Source: Hydrogenophaga sp. IBVHS2 (GTDB taxonomy: Bacteria; Pseudomonadota; Gammaproteobacteria; Burkholderiales; Burkholderiaceae_C). From it: 64,000 nucleotides of DNA. The DNA is taken from assembly GCF_002127215.1 (NCBI RefSeq), contig NZ_NFUT01000001.1, forward strand, positions 186,001 to 250,000, given 5' to 3'. The notes beneath the pieces were generated by a model that worked only from the letters and a program-made list of their open reading frames with translations, did not search any database and had not been told where the DNA came from. A program made the translations under genes and the position numbers. Each line of letters begins with the position of its first letter. The first letter of the stretch is position 1. Of the stretch, positions 34,619-42,984 are shown piece by piece.

Positions 34619-35839
34619 TCAGGCCGCAGCGCTGCGGAAGCCGGCCAGGATGTCGTTGCGCTCGGGCGTGTAAAAGTTGCGGTAGGCCCGGTGCCGCAGG
34701 CGCGGCGAGGTGGCGGCGCTCGCACCCTTGAGCACCGGGCGTCCGTCGAACCAGGGCGCCGAGTAGTCCCGGTAGGGATGGGGCTGAAAACCGGGGAAGG
34801 GCTCAAACCGGCTGGCCGTCCATTCCCACACCGTCATGCCCTGCCAGTCGCGGTGGCATGCGGCGGCCATCCATTCGGCCTCGGTGGGCAGGCGGCGCCC
34901 GGCCCAGCGGCACCAGGCCTGGGCCTCATGGGCGTTGAGGTGCACCGCCGGCTGCCACGGCTGCAACGCCACCCACTGCCCCTGCTGCTGGCAGGCCCAG
35001 CCGTCGCCGTGCGGCCGCAGGAACCGGGGCTGACGGGCCGCGGTGCGGCAGCGCCAGTCCCAGCCGGCCGGCGTCCACCAGAGGGGTTCGTGGTAGCCGC
35101 CGGCCGCCACGAAAGGCAGGAAGCGCGCCCAGCTCACCGGGGCCGCATCGATCCGCAACGCCGGCAGGTGCACCGTGTGCGGGCCGAGTTCGTTGTCGAA
35201 CGCGAAGCCGGGGCCCTGCCATCCCAGGGTCACGGTCGTGGCGTCCAGGGTCAGTTCGGCGCCGTCCCGCCCGCCGCTGGCCGGCTCGGCGGCGGCCTGC
35301 GGCGCCCAGGGGCCCAGGCCGATGCCCAGTGTCTGGGCCATGTGGACGGCCGCCTCGGCATGCATGTCCTCGTGGAAGAGCGCCAGCCGGAAGAAGTACA
35401 GGCCCGGGTCGGTGTCGTCGGCCTGATCCAGCCAGTGCAGTGTCTCGTCCAGGCTGGCCTGCAGGTCGGCCAGGGTGTGATCGAGATCGGGCAGCGCCAG
35501 CTGCCAGCGCCGGGCATGCGGCACCTGGCTGGAGTCGTACAGGGCGTCGGCATCCAGACCGCGCCGTGCCTGCCGCGCCGGCCGCCTCGGAGCCTGCGGA
35601 TCGGCGGCCGTGCCCCGGTGTCGTTCCGGGTGGCGGGCGATCCACCAGTCCGCGAACCAGCCGATGTGGCCCAGCTCCCACAGCGGCGGGTTGAGCTCGT
35701 CGCGCTGGGGCACCGGCATGGCCGGCCCGAGGGCTTGTGCACAGGCGGCGTACAGGCCCAGGGTGCGGGTGCGGGCCTCCTGCAGGGCCGATGCCAGTGC
35801 CGTGCGGGTCAGGCAGCGGGCGTCACAGGGTTCCACCAT
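34619..35839 (-). CDS. egtB: Ergothioneine biosynthesis protein EgtB-like (or selenoneine synthase SenA)
   Basis: 406 residues. An N-terminal DinB-like helical domain carries three iron-binding His (LWELGHIGWFADWW and LFHEDMHAEAAVHM). A C-terminal formylglycine-generating-enzyme-like domain follows (VSWARFLPFVAAGGYHEPLW, WCRWAGRRLPTEAEWMAAAC, VWEWTASRFEPFPGF). EgtB joins sulfur to hercynine using oxygen and an Fe centre. The close relative SenA does the same with selenium, but its usual partner senB is not seen and egtD is adjacent, so EgtB is preferred. Third gene of an apparent dps - secreted protein - egtB operon. Confidence 0.85.
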   Translation of the reverse strand: MVEPCDARCLTRTALASALQEARTRTLGLYAACAQALGPAMPVPQRDELNPPLWELGHIGWFADWWIARHPERHRGTAADPQAPRRPARQARRGLDADALYDSSQVPHARRWQLALPDLDHTLADLQASLDETLHWLDQADDTDPGLYFFRLALFHEDMHAEAAVHMAQTLGIGLGPWAPQAAAEPASGGRDGAELTLDATTVTLGWQGPGFAFDNELGPHTVHLPALRIDAAPVSWARFLPFVAAGGYHEPLWWTPAGWDWRCRTAARQPRFLRPHGDGWACQQQGQWVALQPWQPAVHLNAHEAQAWCRWAGRRLPTEAEWMAAACHRDWQGMTVWEWTASRFEPFPGFQPHPYRDYSAPWFDGRPVLKGASAATSPRLRHRAYRNFYTPERNDILAGFRSAAA

Positions 35840-35855
35840 CGCGCCCGCGCCCGGT

Positions 35856-36434
35856 TCAGCCGACGTGGATGGAGTACACGCCCCAGGGGCACTTCACGAA
35901 CCGCTCGGGCAGGCTCAGACGGGCCAGATCGGGGAAGCGGTCCGGCTCGTACACCGCCCACATCGGTCCCAGGCCGCCCAGCGCCAGCGGTTGCCCGTCG
36001 ATGTGGGTGGCCACGATGAAGCCCAGCTGCCGGAGCTCGCCCAGCGTGAGTTCGGCGTTGTAGCCATCCACCGCACGCAGGCCGATGGTGGTGCTGTCGG
36101 TGGCCACGGCACCGGCGGCTTCCAGCACCCGTGCCACCGTCGGACCGCGCAGGGTGTGCTTCAGGCCGTCGTACTCCAGCGTGGGCCGGATCTCGGTCGG
36201 TGGCAGTGCCGCGATCTCGGCAAAGCCGAATGCAAAGCCCTTGTCGAAGGCCACGCCGTGCTTGGACATCATCTGGTCCAGGGCCTTGTTCAGGGGCGGC
36301 CGGTTGGCCTTGCGGATGGCGCCCGAGACGGTCAGCAGCGCAGGCGCGGCCGACCGCGCAGGCGCGGCGGCACCGGCGGCGGCCGGCAGCAGGGTGGCAC
36401 CGGCGGCAGCCTGCAGGAATCGACGTTTGTCCAT
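35856..36434 (-). CDS. Exported molybdopterin-binding-like (SUOX fold) protein
   Basis: 192 residues with a twin-arginine-type start (MDKRRFLQAAAGATLLPAAA). The mature part has the pattern of small oxidoreductase molybdopterin-binding domain proteins: LLTVSGAIRKAN, HTLRGPTVARVLEAAGA, GYNAELTLGELRQLGFIVAT, GPMWAVYEPDRFPDL. The cofactor Cys of true sulfite oxidases is not evident; one Cys lies near the end in FVKCPWGVY. Role unknown. Between dps and egtB with gaps of 24 and 16 bases. Confidence 0.7.
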   Translation of the reverse strand: MDKRRFLQAAAGATLLPAAAGAAAPARSAAPALLTVSGAIRKANRPPLNKALDQMMSKHGVAFDKGFAFGFAEIAALPPTEIRPTLEYDGLKHTLRGPTVARVLEAAGAVATDSTTIGLRAVDGYNAELTLGELRQLGFIVATHIDGQPLALGGLGPMWAVYEPDRFPDLARLSLPERFVKCPWGVYSIHVG

Positions 36435-36458
36435 GGAGAGGCTCCGGGAAAGGGGTGG

Positions 36459-36953
36459 TCAGTCTTCGAGCAGGCTGCGCAGCATCCAGGCGGTCTTCTC
36501 GTGCACGTCGATGCGCTGGGTCAGCACGTCGGCGGTGGGCTGGTCGTTGGCGGCATCGACCACCGGGAACAGCGAGCGGGCGGTGCGGGCGGTGGCTTCC
36601 TGGGCGGCCACCAGATGGCGGACCATGTCGTCGGCCTTGGGCACGCCATCGACCTCCGGGATCGAGGCCAGCTTGACGAACTCCTTGTAGGTGCCCGGGG
36701 CCGGGTAGCCCAGCGCGCGGATGCGCTCGGCAATGATGTCCAGCGCGGCCCACTGCTCGGTGTACTGGGCCATGAACATGGCGTGCAGGCTGTTGAACTG
36801 AGGCCCCTTGACGTTCCAGTGGAAGTTGTGCGTCATCAGGTAGAGGGTGTAGCTGTCGGCCAGCAGCCGGGACAGGCCGGTGGCGATCTTCTTGCGGTCC
36901 TTCTCGGGGATGCCGATGTCGATGGGGGGAATGCCGTTCTTCTTGCTTGCCAT
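36459..36953 (-). CDS. dps: Dps-family DNA-protecting ferritin
   Basis: 164 residues. Dodecameric ferritin that oxidises and stores iron and shields DNA. Ferroxidase residues are in LMTHNFHWNVKGPQFNSLHA and in QYTEQWAALDIIAERIRALG; the N-terminus is Lys-rich (MASKKNG, EKDRKK), suiting DNA contact. AAGGAG lies before the ATG. It begins an apparent operon with a secreted protein and egtB, which joins two oxidative-stress defences. Confidence 0.94.
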   Translation of the reverse strand: MASKKNGIPPIDIGIPEKDRKKIATGLSRLLADSYTLYLMTHNFHWNVKGPQFNSLHAMFMAQYTEQWAALDIIAERIRALGYPAPGTYKEFVKLASIPEVDGVPKADDMVRHLVAAQEATARTARSLFPVVDAANDQPTADVLTQRIDVHEKTAWMLRSLLED

Positions 36954-37034
36954 GGGGGCTCCTTGCCAAAACGGGTCATCGTACCGGCTGGCTTGACCGA
37001 TACCCGGGAATGCCGCAGCAGGGACAACAATTTA

Positions 37035-37082
37035 TTGACAGATATATTGTTGTTGAATATATTTGTGTTTACTGATATTCAA
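37035..37082 (+). promoter_or_regulatory. Strong promoter overlapped by two inverted repeats, upstream of the persulfide dioxygenase
   Basis: TTGACA (37035-37040) and TATATT (37058-37063) are 17 bases apart, a near-ideal sigma-70 promoter. A perfect repeat ATATATT-N7-AATATAT (37042-37062) fills the spacer and -10. A second, TTGAATAT-N14-ATATTCAA (37053-37082), overlaps it downstream. This is how a repressor site such as that of the ArsR-type sulfide/persulfide sensor BigR is placed before persulfide dioxygenase genes; the identity of the repressor is inference. Confidence 0.8.
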
Positions 37083-37093
37083 GGGCCGTCTGC

Positions 37094-37966
37094 ATGAACA
37101 CCCCGACCCGCCCCGTGGTGGACCCGTTCTTCGATCCCCGCACCTGGACCGTGACCTACGTGGTTCATGGCGGCCCGGGCACGCCGGCCCTCATCGTCGA
37201 TCCGGTGCTGGACTACGACCCCAGGTCCGGCCGCACCGGCACGGCATCGGCCGAGCAGGTGGTGGCCCATGTCCGCCAGCTGGGCCTGCAGGTGTCATGG
37301 ATCCTCGAGACCCATGCCCATGCCGACCACCTGTCCGCGGCAGCCTGGCTGCGCGCCGAGTTGGGCGCGCAGATCGGCATCGGTGAACACATCACCCGGG
37401 TGCAGAAGGTGTTTGCCGGCGTGTTCCACCTTGAACCCGAGTTCCGCACCGACGGCTCGCAGTTCGATCACCTGTTCCGCGACGGCGAGACCTTCGAGGT
37501 CGGCGCCCTGTCGGTGGAAGTGATGCATGTGCCCGGCCACACCCCGGCCTGCGTGGCTTACCGGATCGGGGATGCGGTGTTCGTCGGCGACACGCTGTTC
37601 ATGCCGGACGTGGGCACCGCACGATGCGACTTCCCCGGTGGGGATGCGCGTGCGCTGCATGCCTCGGTGCGCCGCCTGCTGTCGCTGCCGCCCGCCACCC
37701 GTCTGTTCATGTGCCATGACTACCCGCCATCCGGGCGTGATGTGCGCTTCGAGTCGACGGTGGCCGAGCAGCGGGCCCAGAACATCCATGTGCACGACGG
37801 CGTGACCGAGGCCCAGTTCGTCGACATGCGCCAGCGCCGCGATGCCACGCTGGAAATGCCGACCTTGATCCTGCCCTCGGTACAGGTCAACATCCGGGCA
37901 GGGCAGTTGCCGCCGCCCGAAGCCAACGGCACGACCTACCTCAAGATCCCGGTCAATGCCCTCTGA
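37094..37966 (+). CDS. Persulfide dioxygenase (ETHE1/Blh-type MBL-fold)
   Basis: 290 residues. Oxidises glutathione persulfide to sulfite with a mononuclear Fe. Motifs: WILETHAHADHLSAA for the metal His/Asp, VMHVPGHTPACVAYRIGDAV, FVGDTLFMPDVGTARCDFPG and RLFMCHDYPPSGRD. The C-terminus IRAGQLPPPEANGTTYLKIP is typical of the bacterial Blh/PDO group. A small DUF2892 membrane protein follows, as is common in sulfide-detoxification operons. Expression is probably repressed through the operator just upstream and relieved by sulfide or persulfide. Confidence 0.9.
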   Translation: MNTPTRPVVDPFFDPRTWTVTYVVHGGPGTPALIVDPVLDYDPRSGRTGTASAEQVVAHVRQLGLQVSWILETHAHADHLSAAAWLRAELGAQIGIGEHITRVQKVFAGVFHLEPEFRTDGSQFDHLFRDGETFEVGALSVEVMHVPGHTPACVAYRIGDAVFVGDTLFMPDVGTARCDFPGGDARALHASVRRLLSLPPATRLFMCHDYPPSGRDVRFESTVAEQRAQNIHVHDGVTEAQFVDMRQRRDATLEMPTLILPSVQVNIRAGQLPPPEANGTTYLKIPVNAL

Positions 37967-38010
37967 GGCGTCGGCTCTGTCCTGTTCCCATCAACCCAAG
38001 GAGACCTCCC

Positions 38011-38205
38011 ATGAAGAAGAACGTTGGCGGCATCGATCGCGCACTGCGCATCACCATCGGCCTGGCCCTGGTGGCCGGGGCTTTCGCCGGCGTGCTCGGC
38101 CCCTGGGCGTACCTGGGGCTGCTGCCGCTGGCCACCGGCCTGATGGGCTGGTGTCCGCCCTACAGCCTGCTGGGCTGGAACACCTGCAAGGCGCCGCAGT
38201 CCTGA
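38011..38205 (+). CDS. DUF2892 (YgaP-like) small membrane protein
   Basis: 64 residues with two membrane segments (RITIGLALVAGAFAGVLG and AYLGLLPLATGLMGWC) and the family pattern NVGGIDRALRI at the start and WCPPYSLLGWNTCK at the end, with two Cys. DUF2892 domains are also found fused to rhodaneses. Located 44 bases after the persulfide dioxygenase with its own GGAGA, so probably part of a sulfur-detoxification unit. Confidence 0.88.
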   Translation: MKKNVGGIDRALRITIGLALVAGAFAGVLGPWAYLGLLPLATGLMGWCPPYSLLGWNTCKAPQS

Positions 38206-38223
38206 ACGCGGCGGGCGGGTCCT

Positions 38224-38679
38224 TCAGCGTTCGAGCGGCACGAACGGCGCCCGGGCTTCGTGGGCCAGCCCATTGACCAGCGTCTGCAGCAGGCGCACCA
38301 GCTGGGCCTGATCGGCGCTGTCCAGCGGCGACATCAGACGCCGTGACGCCGCCTCGGCCCGTTCGCGCGCCTGGGTGAGCAGCGCCAGCCCGGCGTCGGT
38401 GAGCGCCAGGGTCTTCTGCCGCCCGCTGGCCACCCGCTGCACCAGGCCGCGCTCTTCCAGTCCGCGCAGCACGCGCATGACCGTGACCTTGTCGAAGGCC
38501 AGCGCCCGGGCCAGGCGGGTCTGGTCGATGCCGGGCTCGCTGTGCACGATGATCAGCACGCCGTACTGGGCGGTGGTCAGGCCCAGATCGCCGCAGGCGT
38601 TCTCGAACACGGCGGCCGCAATCTGGTACATGCGGCGCAACAGAAAACCGGGACGCTGGTAGAGCTCGTGCGGTGTCAT
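38224..38679 (-). CDS. MarR-family transcriptional regulator
   Basis: 151 residues. Winged-helix domain with LGLTTAQYGVLIIVHSEPGI, DQTRLARALAFDKVTVMRVL, GLEERGLVQRVASGRQKTLA, the recognisable MarR wing. Divergent from the Bug-type binding protein and flavin monooxygenase genes; a near-palindrome in the gap is a likely operator. Aromatic acids are frequent ligands of MarR proteins in this setting (inference). Confidence 0.9.
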   Translation of the reverse strand: MTPHELYQRPGFLLRRMYQIAAAVFENACGDLGLTTAQYGVLIIVHSEPGIDQTRLARALAFDKVTVMRVLRGLEERGLVQRVASGRQKTLALTDAGLALLTQARERAEAASRRLMSPLDSADQAQLVRLLQTLVNGLAHEARAPFVPLER

Positions 38680-38741
38680 GGTCTGCAGTCTGCCTCCGGG
38701 AATTCACGGATGCCCGGCCGGACGGGTGTCTCCTGATAATG

Positions 38742-38755
38742 GTTGGCATGCTAAC
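38742..38755. promoter_or_regulatory. Near-palindrome, candidate MarR operator
   Basis: GTTGGCATGCTAAC has one mismatch in its 7-bp arms around a GCATGC centre. It lies 17 bases before the Bug gene start and 63 bases before the divergent marR start. Confidence 0.55.
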
Positions 38756-38771
38756 AATCAGGAGACATGCG

Positions 38772-39764
38772 ATGAAACCCGTTAATACCCTGAGTCGCCG
38801 CCGGGCCACCGTGGCCCTGGCCTGTGCCGTGGCCGCCGGACTGACCGCCCCCGTGGCCTGGGCCCAGTCGGCTGCCGAGGGACCGATCAAGCTGATCGTG
38901 CCCTTCACGCCGGGCACCGGCATCGACCTGATCGCCCGCACCGTGGGGCCGCGCCTGTCCGAGCGCCTGAAGCGTCCGGTGATCGTGGAGAACCGCGCCG
39001 GGGCGTCGGGGAACATCGGCACCGAGGCGGTGGTTCGTGCACCGGCCGATGGCAGCACCCTGCTGGTGAGCGTGAACACGCTCGTGATGAACCGCAGCCT
39101 CTACCCGCAACTGGGCTTCGATCCGGTCAAGGACCTGGCCCCCATCGCCCTGACCAGCTGGGGCCAGCTGATCCTGGTCACGCACCCGCGCAGCGGCATG
39201 GCCAGCGCAGGCGACCTGGTGGCCGCGGCCCGCAAGGCACCCGGCAAGCTGAACTACGCCTCGCCCGGCGTGGGCACGCCGCACCACCTGTCGATGGAAC
39301 TCTTCAAGACCACGGCCCAGGTGTTCCTCACCCACATTCCCTACCGGGGCACCGGCCCGGCCATGACCGACCTGCTCGGTGGCCAGGTGGACGCCATGTT
39401 CCTGCCCATCCACGTGGCGCTGCCGCAGGTGCGCGCCGGCAAGCTGGTGGCGCTGGGCATCGGTTCGGACAAGCGCCATCCGCTGCTGCCCGACGTGCCC
39501 ACGCTGGCCGAGGCCAGGGCCGGCAATGTGAACGTGGACATGTGGTACGGCATCTTTGCGCCGCGCAGCATGCCGGCGGCGCAGGTGGCCCAGCTCAACC
39601 GCGAGATCAACGACATCCTGGGCAGCGAGGAGGTGCGCAAGGCCTTCAGCGCCCAGGGCATGGACCCGGCCACCGGCACGCCCGAATCGTTCGGCCAGCT
39701 GGTCGCGCGCGACGCCGACCGCTGGGCCGCACTCATCAAGACCCAGGGCATCAAGGCGGAATGA
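38772..39764 (+). CDS. Bug-family (TctC) tripartite tricarboxylate transporter substrate-binding protein
   Basis: 330 residues from ATG 38772 (GGAGA upstream). Signal peptide with SRRRATVALACAVAAGLTAP cut near AWAQ. Bug-family hallmarks: KLIVPFTPGTGIDLIARTVG, NRAGASGNIGTEAVVRAPAD, YASPGVGTPHHLSMELFK, PYRGTGPAMTDLLGGQVDAM. Binds a carboxylate or aromatic acid in the periplasm. No TctA/TctB membrane genes nearby, as is usual for Burkholderiales Bug proteins. Overlaps the monooxygenase gene (ATGA), so they share a transcript and perhaps a substrate. Confidence 0.93.
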   Translation: MKPVNTLSRRRATVALACAVAAGLTAPVAWAQSAAEGPIKLIVPFTPGTGIDLIARTVGPRLSERLKRPVIVENRAGASGNIGTEAVVRAPADGSTLLVSVNTLVMNRSLYPQLGFDPVKDLAPIALTSWGQLILVTHPRSGMASAGDLVAAARKAPGKLNYASPGVGTPHHLSMELFKTTAQVFLTHIPYRGTGPAMTDLLGGQVDAMFLPIHVALPQVRAGKLVALGIGSDKRHPLLPDVPTLAEARAGNVNVDMWYGIFAPRSMPAAQVAQLNREINDILGSEEVRKAFSAQGMDPATGTPESFGQLVARDADRWAALIKTQGIKAE

Positions 39765-40996
39765 GCATGCGCATCGCGGTTGTCGGAGGGGGCATCGCCG
39801 GACTGGCGTTCGCGCTGGCCTTGCACCAGCGCGGGCTGGCCTGCGAGGTGTACGAAGGCGTGAGCGAGGTGCGCGAGCTGGGTGTGGGCATCACGCTGCT
39901 GCCGCACGGTGTGCGCGAACTCACGGCCCTGGGGCTGCTGGACGCGCTGCAGGCCTGTGCCATCGAGAACCGCGAGAGCGTGTTCTTCAACCGCTGGGGA
40001 CAGCGGGTGTATGGCGAGCCGCGCGGGCGCCACGCCGGTTACGACCTGCCCGAGCTGGGCATCCACCGCGGCCGGCTGCACGGCGTGCTGTGGCAGGCCG
40101 CGCTGGAGCGCATCGGTCGCGAGCACCTGCACACCGGTCACCGCTGCGTGCGCATCGAGCCGCAGGTCGGCGGTGCGGTGCTGCACTTCGACGAGGTGGA
40201 CGGCCAGCGGCCGGCCCCGGTGCAGGCCGACGTGGTGGTGGCCTGCGACGGCGTGAACTCCGCCGTGCGGCGCCACTTCTATCCGCACGACCAGGTCTGC
40301 TACGGCGGCATCAACACCTGGCGCGGCACCACGGTGCACAAGCCGATCCTGGACGGGCGAAGCTACATCCGTGTGGGTTCCATCGACACCGGCAAGATGG
40401 TCATCTACCCGATCGGCGACAACGTGGACGGGCAGGGCAACCAGCTGATCAACTGGGTGGCCGAGATCCGCGACCCGCAGGCGCGCATGAACGACTGGAA
40501 CCGGCCCGGCCGGCTCGACGCCTTCCTGCCGACCTTCGCCGACTGGCGCTACGACTGGCTCGACGTGCCGGCGCTCATCACCGGCGCGCAGCAGATCTTC
40601 GAATACCCCATGGTCGACAAGGACCCGCTGCCGCGCTGGAGCTTCGACCGGGTCACGCTCATGGGCGATGCCGCCCACCCGATGTACCCGCGCGGATCGA
40701 ACGGATCCGCACAGGCCCTGATCGACGCCCGCACGCTGGCCGACGAGCTGGCGGCCTCCCCGACGGACCCGGCGGCTGCACTGGTGCGCTACGACGCGCT
40801 GCGCCGTCCGGCCACCGCGCGCGTGGTGGAGACCAACCGCACGCTGCCGCCGGACTTCATCATCATGAAGGTCGACGAACTCAGCGGCGGCCAGCCCTTC
40901 GACGACATCGACCGGCTCATCAGCCAGGACGAACTGCGCGCCATCTCGGAGCACTACAAGCAGGTGGCCGGCTTCTCGCTCAAGGCCCCGGCCTGA
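39761..40996 (+). CDS. FAD-dependent monooxygenase (PhzS / salicylate-hydroxylase-like)
   Basis: 411 residues from ATG 39761, overlapping the Bug stop by four bases. Group A flavoprotein hydroxylase: dinucleotide fold IAVVGGGIAGLAFALALHQR, GVGITLLPHGVRELTALGLL typical of the PhzS group, the DG motif VVACDGVNSAVRRHF, and the FAD-ribityl motif VTLMGDAAHPMYPRGSNGSA. Hydroxylates an aromatic compound using NAD(P)H and oxygen. Controlled with the Bug protein by the MarR regulator (inference). Confidence 0.9.
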   Translation: MSMRIAVVGGGIAGLAFALALHQRGLACEVYEGVSEVRELGVGITLLPHGVRELTALGLLDALQACAIENRESVFFNRWGQRVYGEPRGRHAGYDLPELGIHRGRLHGVLWQAALERIGREHLHTGHRCVRIEPQVGGAVLHFDEVDGQRPAPVQADVVVACDGVNSAVRRHFYPHDQVCYGGINTWRGTTVHKPILDGRSYIRVGSIDTGKMVIYPIGDNVDGQGNQLINWVAEIRDPQARMNDWNRPGRLDAFLPTFADWRYDWLDVPALITGAQQIFEYPMVDKDPLPRWSFDRVTLMGDAAHPMYPRGSNGSAQALIDARTLADELAASPTDPAAALVRYDALRRPATARVVETNRTLPPDFIIMKVDELSGGQPFDDIDRLISQDELRAISEHYKQVAGFSLKAPA

Positions 40997-41023
40997 GGGC
41001 CCGGCGGGCCGGGCAGGGCATTG

Positions 41024-41938
41024 TCAGGCCATGCCGTTGCGGCTGGCCAGTTCCACGAACAGCGCGGAGTGGTCGAGGTCGGCCAGCCCGTGCTCGGCGG
41101 CCTCGGCAAACAGCTGCTCGAACAGCGTGGTGATCGGTGCGTTGAAGCCCACCTCCTGCGCCGTGGCCAGGGCATTGCGCATGTCCTTGAGCTGCACCGA
41201 CACCGCGCCGCGCTTGGCGAAATCGCGCTCGATCATGCGCTGACCGTGCACCTGCAGGATGCGGCTGTCGGCAAAGCCGCCGGTGATGGCCTGCTTGACG
41301 CGGGCCATGTCGGCGCCGCCCTTCTCGCACAGCAGCAGCGCCTCGGCCACCGCGCCGATGGTGATGCCCACGATCATCTGGTTGGCCAGCTTGGCCAGCT
41401 GCCCGGCTCCGTGCGGTCCCACATGGGTGGAGCGGCCCAGCACCGCCAGCACCGGCTGCACCCGCTCCACGTCGGCCACCTTGCCGCCGGCCATGATGGC
41501 CAGCGTGCCTTGCTCGGCCCCCAGCGTGCCGCCGGACACCGGGGCGTCGATGTGGTGCACGCCCAGCGCACCCAGGCGGGCCGCATGGTCGCGCGCCTGG
41601 GCCGGCTGGATGGACGACATGTCCATGACGATGCAGCCCGGTCGCATGGCCTGCGCCGCGCCCTGGCGGAACAGCACGTCTTCCACGATGCCGCCGTCTT
41701 CCAGCAGCGTGATCACCACGTCGGCCTGCGCCACGGCATCGGCCGGCGTGTCGGCCACGCGGGCACCGAAGGGCAGCAGCCGCTCGGCCTTGGTGCGGGA
41801 GCGGTTCCACACCGACACCACCATCCCGGCCTCGCACAGACGTCGCGCCATGGGGAAACCCATCATGCCGATGCCGAGCACGGCCACGTGCAGGTTGGAC
41901 GACGGTGCGGGGGCGGAAGGGGTGGAGGTCTGTGTCAC
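41024..41938 (-). CDS. NAD(P)-dependent oxidoreductase of the 3-hydroxyisobutyrate dehydrogenase family
   Basis: 304 residues from GTG 41938; no better ATG lies before the Rossmann motif. Features: VAVLGIGMMGFPMARRLCEA, VVSVWNRSRTKAERL, the substrate motif HHIDAPVSGGTLGAEQGTLA, and GQLAKLANQMIVG with the catalytic Lys. Family members include glyoxylate/tartronate semialdehyde reductases. Convergent with the monooxygenase gene and divergent from the hydrolase; the pathway is unknown. Confidence 0.9.
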   Translation of the reverse strand: MTQTSTPSAPAPSSNLHVAVLGIGMMGFPMARRLCEAGMVVSVWNRSRTKAERLLPFGARVADTPADAVAQADVVITLLEDGGIVEDVLFRQGAAQAMRPGCIVMDMSSIQPAQARDHAARLGALGVHHIDAPVSGGTLGAEQGTLAIMAGGKVADVERVQPVLAVLGRSTHVGPHGAGQLAKLANQMIVGITIGAVAEALLLCEKGGADMARVKQAITGGFADSRILQVHGQRMIERDFAKRGAVSVQLKDMRNALATAQEVGFNAPITTLFEQLFAEAAEHGLADLDHSALFVELASRNGMA

Positions 41939-42083
41939 GGCGGTGTGCTCGGTTGAGAGCGCGGATTGTAGGAGCCATGCACCACCCCGTACTGTTGCCG
42001 GACTGACAGCCCCGGCCCCGTGCGGATGCCACAATGACCGCCCACCTTCCACCTCCACTTCCACCGCTGCACGAGGACGGACC

Positions 42084-42965
42084 ATGCCCACCACCCCCTC
42101 CTTCGATCCCGCCTGGCTGGACCGCGAATACAACAACCGCGCGCTGGTGCCCGAGCATGTGGACATCTTCGCCCGCTGGGCGCGCGATTCGGCCCTGGCC
42201 CGCCAGGCCCCCGGTGCGCTGATCGACGTGCCCTACGGCAGCGGTGCCGGCGAGATGCTCGACATCTTCCCGGCCGAAGGCGGTGGTGCGGCACCGGCCC
42301 CGGTGCTGTTCTTCATCCACGGCGGCTGGTGGCGCAGCCTGGACAAGGCCGACCATTCCTTCGTGGCGCCACCCTTCACCCGCCGGGGGGCCTGCGTGGT
42401 CATGCCCAACTACGCCCTGTGCCCGGCAGTGACCATTCCGCACATCACGCTGCAGATGGTGCAGGCCCTGGCCTGGACCTTCCGGCATGTGGCCGCTCAC
42501 GGCGGCGATCCGCGCCGCATCACCGTGGTGGGCCACTCGGCCGGCGGGCATCTGGCCAGCATGCTGATGAACTGCCTGTGGCCGCAGGTGGGGGCCGACC
42601 TGCCGGCCGACCTGCCCAAGAACGGCATGACCATCTCGGGCGTGCACGACCTGGAGCCGGTCATGCACACGCCCTTCGTGCAGACCTCGCTGGGCATCAC
42701 GCCGGACCAGGTGGCGCGGGTCAGCCCGGCCCGGCTGCCGGCACCGGTGGTGCGCCAGGGGCGCGGCCAGACCGAAGCCTTTGCCGGCGGCATCGAGAGC
42801 AGCGAGTTCCGCCGCCAGACCCGCATCCTGCAGGAAGCCTGGGGCAGGAAGGCGGTGCCGGTGTGCGAGGAACTGCCGGGCCTGAACCACTTCACCGTGG
42901 TCGATGCACTGGCCGACCCGGCGCACCGTCTGCACGCGCGCGCCCTGGGCCTGCTCGGGCTCTGA
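42084..42965 (+). CDS. Alpha/beta hydrolase (kynurenine formamidase / carboxylesterase type)
   Basis: 293 residues from ATG 42084. Oxyanion motif FFIHGGWWRSLDKADHSF, nucleophile Ser in VVGHSAGGHLASML, and a late His in GLNHFTVVDAL. The HGGWW-type oxyanion sequence and N-terminal LDREYNNRALVPEH are shared with bacterial kynurenine formamidases and related esterases. Cytoplasmic, no signal peptide. Divergent from the dehydrogenase gene by 145 bases. Confidence 0.87.
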   Translation: MPTTPSFDPAWLDREYNNRALVPEHVDIFARWARDSALARQAPGALIDVPYGSGAGEMLDIFPAEGGGAAPAPVLFFIHGGWWRSLDKADHSFVAPPFTRRGACVVMPNYALCPAVTIPHITLQMVQALAWTFRHVAAHGGDPRRITVVGHSAGGHLASMLMNCLWPQVGADLPADLPKNGMTISGVHDLEPVMHTPFVQTSLGITPDQVARVSPARLPAPVVRQGRGQTEAFAGGIESSEFRRQTRILQEAWGRKAVPVCEELPGLNHFTVVDALADPAHRLHARALGLLGL

Positions 42966-42984
42966 GCGCGGGCCGCCGGCGGCC

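Noticed and set aside
34619..35839. Naming the EgtB-like gene senA outright
   Set aside because: SenA and EgtB share the same fold and iron ligands. Without a senB neighbour and with egtD next to it, EgtB is the better fit.
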